Origin: Chloroflexota bacterium
GTDB lineage: Bacteria > Chloroflexota > Chloroflexia > Thermomicrobiales > UBA6265
DNA: 8,855 nucleotides
Assembly: GCA_023415845.1 (NCBI GenBank)
Contig: JAEZJB010000183.1
Location: forward strand, 1 to 8,855
Reading direction: 5' to 3'
The notes beneath the pieces are model-generated. The model had not been told where the DNA came from and searched no databases. It saw nothing but the letters and a program-made list of their open reading frames with translations. Position numbers and translations under genes: made by a program. This document shows positions 5,255-8,855 of this stretch, piece after piece. Numbering within the stretch: position 1 is the stretch's first letter; every line of letters starts with the position of its first letter.

Positions 5255-7318
5255 ATGAGAGCATTCGCCGAGGCATGTCGATGGCATCTGCACCCCCGAT
5301 GGCTGGTGGCGGTGGTTGGTCTGTTCGCGGCGCTGGTGCTTCTCGTTCCGTCGCCGGTGGTAGCCCAGGATTCCGGCGTCGTCTGGGACCGCTACGATGT
5401 CACCATCGATGTGCGGTCCGATGGCACCATGCACGTCACCGAGTACCAGGTCATTACCTTCGACGGCCAGTTCTCCGCCGGGTTCGCCACCATTCCGCTG
5501 ACCCGGGTTACCGACATCGAGAACATCTCCGTCTCCGTTGCCAACAGTGCAAATGGCACCCCCGAACCGCTCGACTACGTCCGCCCGTCCCGGTTCGACG
5601 ATGAATCCGGCACCTACACGTATTCAACCTCCTCGGGCGAACTCGCCATCGACTATGCCTTTGAACCAACGAGCTACTTCGGGAACGATTCACGGACCGT
5701 CGTGCTTGAATACGACGTCATCGGCGGCCTCAGGGTCTACGAAAACCTCGACCCCGCCAACCAGCAGGTCTGGTGGTACGCGATCAGCCAGGACGTCACC
5801 GACATCGCCCCCGTTCGCGAAGCCACGGTCACCATCAACCTTCCCGAGGCCGTGCCGTCCGACGAACTGGTCTGGTATCCCGACGATCCAACCATCGACG
5901 GCTCCGCGATCAGCTGGACCCGCAGCAACCTCGACGTCGGTGACGAGTTCGAGGTCTCTCTCCAGTTCCCGCCCATCACGAGCGCCGAGGTCCCTGCCTG
6001 GCAGATCCAGGACGACCTGCGCCGGGAGGCCCAGGAGAAGGCGCAGGAGCGGTCGGACTGGGCCGGCTTCCTCATGCTCATCGCCGGGCTCGTGGCCGCC
6101 GTTGGCGGTGGTGTCGCCTTCCTCGCCACCTGGTTCACACGCGGCCGCGATCCGCAGGTCGGCCTCGTCGCCGAATACATGGAGACACCGCCGGATGACC
6201 TTCGACCCGGGCCGGCCGGTGTCCTGCTCGACGAGACCTACAACTCCCGCAATGTCGTCGCGACCGTCCTCGATCTCGCCAATCGTGGCGTCATCAAGAT
6301 GGAGCCGAACAGCGACCCGGCGACTGTTCGCACCAGCCCCTATTCGTTCACGCTGCTGGAACATACCGAGAAGCTGCGCGACTACGAACAGATGGTGCTC
6401 GATGTCATCTTCGGCGCCGGGGCCAAAACCGGCACCACCGTGCCAATGCCAACCGTGGCCGGGGCATTCGCCAGCCAGAACCAGCGCATCTCGGACGCCT
6501 ACTACCAGGAACTCGTCAACGCCGGGTACTTCGCCGAGTCTCCCGAAAAAACCCGCAAACGCTGGCGCACCATTTTCCGCGCCATCCCCTTCCTGATCTT
6601 CCTGGCAGTGGTCATCATCCTCTTCTCCACGGGTGCCTGGTCGGGGCTGGCCTTTTTCCCCATTGTCGTTGGCATCATTTTCATGATCTTCGCCCGCCGA
6701 ATGGCCAGTTCCATGCCGCGCCGCTCGCATCAGGGGGCCGAATCAGCCGCCAGGTGGCGAGCCTTCCGCACCTACCTTCGCGACCTGCAGGGCAAGCGCG
6801 AGCTCGCGGAATCGCGCCAGATCTTCGACAAGTACCTGCCATATGCCGTGGCCTTCGGGTTGTCCGAGGAGTGGGTCTCCCGCTTTGCCCAGGTCTACAC
6901 CCCGGCACCGAGCTGGTTCGGCGGAGGTCCGCTCACCGGCGGCGGCACGGTCATCATTACGGACGGTCGTGGGCCGCGCACGCGCGACCGTGGCGGGAAC
7001 TGGACGCAACCATCCTCTGGCTTTCCGACCAGTGGCGGCTGGATGGGAGGCGGCACCTCCGCTCCTTCCGGAGGCGAGTGGCAGATGCCGTCGATGCAGG
7101 ACGCCAGTGATGCCGCCGGCCGTGGGCTCCAGCAGGGAAGCAACAGTTTCTGGGACATGCTTGGCACCGTCGCCAAAGCCTTCGCCGAATCAGGCGGCTC
7201 CGGTTCCGGGTCGTTTGGCAGCAGCCGCGGTGGTGGTTTCAGCGGTGGCGGATCTCGTGGTGGCGGATCGCGCGGTGGCGGTGGAGGCGGGGGTGGTGGC
7301 CGTCGTGGATTCCGCTAG
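5255..7318 (+). CDS. DUF2207 (YciQ-like) predicted membrane protein, full length, Gly/Arg-rich tail
   Basis: The 687-residue product is of unknown function. A signal peptide (1-37, hydrophobic core about 17-32, likely cut after PVVA before QDS) leads to an extracytoplasmic beta-rich domain (about 40-240) that opens with YDVTIDVRSDGTMHVTEYQV, the DUF2207 hallmark. One membrane segment follows (about 270-293), ending in TRGRDP, then a cytoplasmic domain (295-440; DLANRGVIKME suggests a winged-helix fold), two closely spaced membrane segments (about 441-460 and 462-480), and a cytoplasmic region with AESAARWRAFRTYLRDL. The tail (647-687) is almost only Gly and Ser with six Arg and no acidic residue. 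DUF2207 proteins commonly end in such a tail. Start choice: AAGGAG (5238-5243) and AGGA (5246-5249) precede ATG 5255, and the signal peptide starts there. The frame stays open to 4967, but the upstream part overlaps the regulator gene. Confidence 0.9.
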   Translation: MRAFAEACRWHLHPRWLVAVVGLFAALVLLVPSPVVAQDSGVVWDRYDVTIDVRSDGTMHVTEYQVITFDGQFSAGFATIPLTRVTDIENISVSVANSANGTPEPLDYVRPSRFDDESGTYTYSTSSGELAIDYAFEPTSYFGNDSRTVVLEYDVIGGLRVYENLDPANQQVWWYAISQDVTDIAPVREATVTINLPEAVPSDELVWYPDDPTIDGSAISWTRSNLDVGDEFEVSLQFPPITSAEVPAWQIQDDLRREAQEKAQERSDWAGFLMLIAGLVAAVGGGVAFLATWFTRGRDPQVGLVAEYMETPPDDLRPGPAGVLLDETYNSRNVVATVLDLANRGVIKMEPNSDPATVRTSPYSFTLLEHTEKLRDYEQMVLDVIFGAGAKTGTTVPMPTVAGAFASQNQRISDAYYQELVNAGYFAESPEKTRKRWRTIFRAIPFLIFLAVVIILFSTGAWSGLAFFPIVVGIIFMIFARRMASSMPRRSHQGAESAARWRAFRTYLRDLQGKRELAESRQIFDKYLPYAVAFGLSEEWVSRFAQVYTPAPSWFGGGPLTGGGTVIITDGRGPRTRDRGGNWTQPSSGFPTSGGWMGGGTSAPSGGEWQMPSMQDASDAAGRGLQQGSNSFWDMLGTVAKAFAESGGSGSGSFGSSRGGGFSGGGSRGGGSRGGGGGGGGGRRGFR
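7193..7315 (+). repeat. Low-complexity GGC/GGT repeat coding for the Gly/Arg tail
   Basis: The 3' end of the full-length DUF2207 gene is built from repeated GGTGGCGGA-type units, including two near-identical copies of GGTGGCGGATC about 15 nt apart (around 7244-7270). It codes for Gly-Ser-Arg runs such as SRGGGSRGGG. Such repeats are prone to length change by slippage, so the exact tail length may vary between strains or be misassembled. Confidence 0.75.
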
Positions 7319-8527
7319 ATGATGCTGATCCAGGCCGTTCCGCCCGGCACCGAGTCCACCACCGATACTGCCACCCAGTTGCTGCACCTCGCGATGCTCG
7401 TCGCCATGATCGGGCTGCTCGTTGGCGGGCTCGTGATCGTGACGGTCCTCTGGTACGTCCGTGGTCGTGACCCGCATACCGGCATGGTGGCGGAGTACAT
7501 TCCCGAACCACCTGACGATCTGCCTCCCGGGGCGGCGGGTACGCTGCTCGATGAGCGAGCCGACCACGAGGATGTCGTGGCGACCATGCTTGGCCTTGCC
7601 CGGCTCGGTGCCATCCAGATTCACGAAATTCCCCAGGCTGAAGGCCGCAAACGACGTCGCAGTGCCTACGAGATCGAGGTGCTCGATCCGGCGAAGACGG
7701 GGTCGAAGCTGGAGAGCGACCTGCTCTCTGCCCTCTTCAACGGTCGCCCCGAACCTGGCACCACGGCTCTCCTCAACGACGTCAAGGGCCGGTTCGACGC
7801 CTGGGAACCGCGCATTAGGCACGATCTGTATCAGGAACTGGTCCATCGGGGATATTTCAAGCGGTCGCCGGAGGAAACGCGCCAGCGTTGGCGCAAGCTC
7901 GCCTGGGCGGGACTGATCGTGTCCCCAATCATCGGCGTTCTGGGCTTCCTGCTCACTGATTCCTGGGCATTCCTGCCCACCATTGCGGCCATGATCGTCT
8001 GGTTCGTCCTGCTGCGGATGAGCCGCAACATGCCCCAGAAGACATTCCACGGAGCCGAGTCGGCGGCCAAATGGCGCGCGTTTCGCACCTACCTGCGATC
8101 GATCCAGAAGTACGAATCCCTCGACGAGTCCCGCACGCTCTTCGATCGCTACCTTTCATACGCCGTGGCCTTTGGTCTCGAGAAGCAGTGGATCGCCGCC
8201 TTTGCCGCTGCTGGCGCCACCGCGCCGGGCTGGCTCGATACCGCCTTTGGCGATGGCATGGGCTGGGACGTCGCGGAGGCGGCGCTCGAAGGCGTCCGCA
8301 TGGCGCACTGGATGGGCCACCTTTCCGGCAACGATGGCGTCGATCTGGGTGATGTCAATCTGCCCAATGTTGACTTGCCCAATATCGGCATGCCGAACCT
8401 CGGCGACGTCGATATCGGGGGCATGGCCGAGGGATTGGGAAGTGGCCTGGAGGCTGCCAGCGGCGGACTCGCCGGACTCCTGGACGCGGCTGGCAGCATT
8501 TTCGATTCGATCGACTTCGACTGGTAA
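7319..8527 (+). CDS. DUF2207-like membrane protein lacking the extracytoplasmic domain
   Basis: The 402-residue product is a paralogue of the C-terminal two thirds of the preceding protein. Matches include WYVRGRDPHTGMVAEY against WFTRGRDPQVGLVAEY, PPDDLPPGAAGTLLDE against PPDDLRPGPAGVLLDE, YQELVHRGYFKRSPEETRQRW against the equivalent region, and GAESAAKWRAFRTYLR. It lacks a signal peptide and the N-terminal domain, keeping one membrane segment (about 22-46), the cytoplasmic domain and a two-segment hairpin (about 195-212 and 214-233). The tail (335-402) is acidic: twelve Asp/Glu, no Lys or Arg, three Leu/Met-Pro-Asn repeats, and a final FDSIDFDW. The ATG follows the upstream TAG directly (TAGATGATG) and there is no clear ribosome site, so translation is probably coupled. 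Function unknown; likely a duplicated subunit partner. Confidence 0.85.
   Translation: MMLIQAVPPGTESTTDTATQLLHLAMLVAMIGLLVGGLVIVTVLWYVRGRDPHTGMVAEYIPEPPDDLPPGAAGTLLDERADHEDVVATMLGLARLGAIQIHEIPQAEGRKRRRSAYEIEVLDPAKTGSKLESDLLSALFNGRPEPGTTALLNDVKGRFDAWEPRIRHDLYQELVHRGYFKRSPEETRQRWRKLAWAGLIVSPIIGVLGFLLTDSWAFLPTIAAMIVWFVLLRMSRNMPQKTFHGAESAAKWRAFRTYLRSIQKYESLDESRTLFDRYLSYAVAFGLEKQWIAAFAAAGATAPGWLDTAFGDGMGWDVAEAALEGVRMAHWMGHLSGNDGVDLGDVNLPNVDLPNIGMPNLGDVDIGGMAEGLGSGLEAASGGLAGLLDAAGSIFDSIDFDW
8357..8401 (+). repeat. Three 15-nt tandem repeats coding for NLPNV-like pentapeptides
   Basis: Three consecutive 15-nt units code for NLPNV, DLPNI and GMPNL, followed by a decayed GDVDI. The core TGCCC/TGCCG-AA is kept in each unit (CTGCCCAAT, TTGCCCAAT, ATGCCGAAC). 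Each peptide has a hydrophobic residue at positions 2 and 5 around Pro-Asn. The pattern recalls short beta-solenoid repeats, though with Pro-Asn it is not the standard pentapeptide-repeat consensus. Confidence 0.6.
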
Positions 8528-8568
8528 CGCTCCGGCCAGCGAGGTCGGTGTCGTATGCTTGCCCGCGT

Positions 8569-8583
8569 GGCCAGGTGCTGGCC
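8569..8583. terminator. Perfect 6-bp GC hairpin between the DUF2207 pair and the next gene
   Basis: GGCCAG (8569-8574) and CTGGCC (8578-8583) form a perfect stem with a GTG loop, 41 nt after the stop of the second DUF2207-like gene. There is no T-run. It could be a weak end signal for the pair or a leader structure of the next gene, whose ribosome site begins 20 nt later. Confidence 0.3.
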
Positions 8584-8619
8584 GCCCTCAACCCACACCC
8601 GCAAGGATTTCGCCCGTAC

Positions 8620-8855
8620 ATGGCCCAAGCCGTCGACCAATCGCCGCCGACCGGACAGGTACCCTGCAGCTACCATCCCAACGTCATGACAGGGCTACGC
8701 TGTAGCCGCTGCGGAAAGCCAATCTGTCCCCAGTGCGCCGTTCGCACTCCCGTCGGTATGCGCTGTCCCGATTGCGCCGGGGTGCGCGGCCTCCCGACGT
8801 ACCGGACTCCCAGCGACAGCCTGATCAAGGCCGCTGGCGCCGGTCTGGTCGTGGC
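8620..8855 (+). CDS. B-box-like zinc-finger protein, probably membrane-bound (cut by window end)
   Basis: Seventy-eight residues are visible before the window ends. The N-terminal domain has the spacing C-x2-H-x8-C-x2-C-x4-C-x2-C-x9-C-x2-C (Cys16, His19, Cys28, Cys31, Cys36, Cys39, Cys49, Cys52), including CSRCGKPICPQCAVRTPVGM. This is the B-box-type zinc-binding module often found at the N-terminus of bacterial membrane proteins, among them rhomboid-family intramembrane proteases. After it, TPSDSLIKAAGAGLVV appears to begin a membrane segment. That fits a rhomboid or another multi-pass protein, but the diagnostic part is outside the window. The start at 8620 is preceded by AAGGAT (8603-8608), 11 nt upstream. 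Confidence 0.75.
   Translation, partial: MAQAVDQSPPTGQVPCSYHPNVMTGLRCSRCGKPICPQCAVRTPVGMRCPDCAGVRGLPTYRTPSDSLIKAAGAGLVV

Noticed and set aside
4540..5604. Plus-strand open frame (354 codons) across the Fur-family gene and the DUF2207 start
   Set aside because: It is antisense to a clear Fur-family gene and out of frame with the DUF2207 gene; the product has no recognisable features.
5690..6730. Minus-strand open frame of 346 codons (and 7190-8050, 286 codons) opposite the DUF2207 genes
   Set aside because: Antisense shadows caused by G/C-rich third positions; the plus-strand products have membrane segments and paralogy.

Overview
The window is high-GC bacterial DNA with strong G/C bias at third codon positions. 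Its gene content (oligopeptide-type permease pair, Fur-linked metal ABC transporter, DUF2207 membrane proteins, B-box-like zinc-finger protein) and the look of the proteins suggest a monoderm Chloroflexota, perhaps near Thermomicrobia/Sphaerobacter. This placement is inference; there is no rRNA or other marker gene here.

Layout. 1-511 is non-coding as far as I can see and holds a candidate promoter. 512-2504 (+) encodes the two membrane subunits of a DppBC/OppBC-type peptide (or nickel/opine) importer; its binding protein and ATPases are not in the window. Around 2511-2572 two hairpins separate this operon from a convergent minus-strand metal-uptake cluster. Read right to left, that cluster is a Fur-family regulator (5067-4591), an ABC ATPase (4449-3676), an ABC-3 family permease (3679-2780) and possibly a 49-codon ORF overlapping the permease stop (2780-2631). 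The ATPase resembles the manganese/iron type more than E. coli ZnuC. A near-perfect 21-bp palindrome lies over the -35 box of a promoter placed correctly for the ATPase gene. It is the obvious candidate operator for the adjacent Fur-family protein, making this a compact metal-responsive uptake module without its substrate-binding protein.

5068-5254 is a divergent intergenic region. From 5255 (+) come two adjacent paralogous membrane proteins. The first is a full-length DUF2207 protein with signal peptide, extracytoplasmic domain, three membrane segments and a Gly/Arg tail. The second starts on the base after the first gene's stop, lacks the signal peptide and extracytoplasmic domain, and ends in an acidic tail with three Leu/Met-Pro-Asn repeats. 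The tails should lie on the same side of the membrane and have opposite charge, which suggests partner proteins. The window ends inside a gene (8620 onward) for an N-terminal zinc-binding domain that seems to lead into a membrane segment.

I saw no tRNA, rRNA, CRISPR array, insertion sequence or phage gene. The most original signals are the operator/promoter overlap, the charge-complementary DUF2207 pair and the small coupled ORF.
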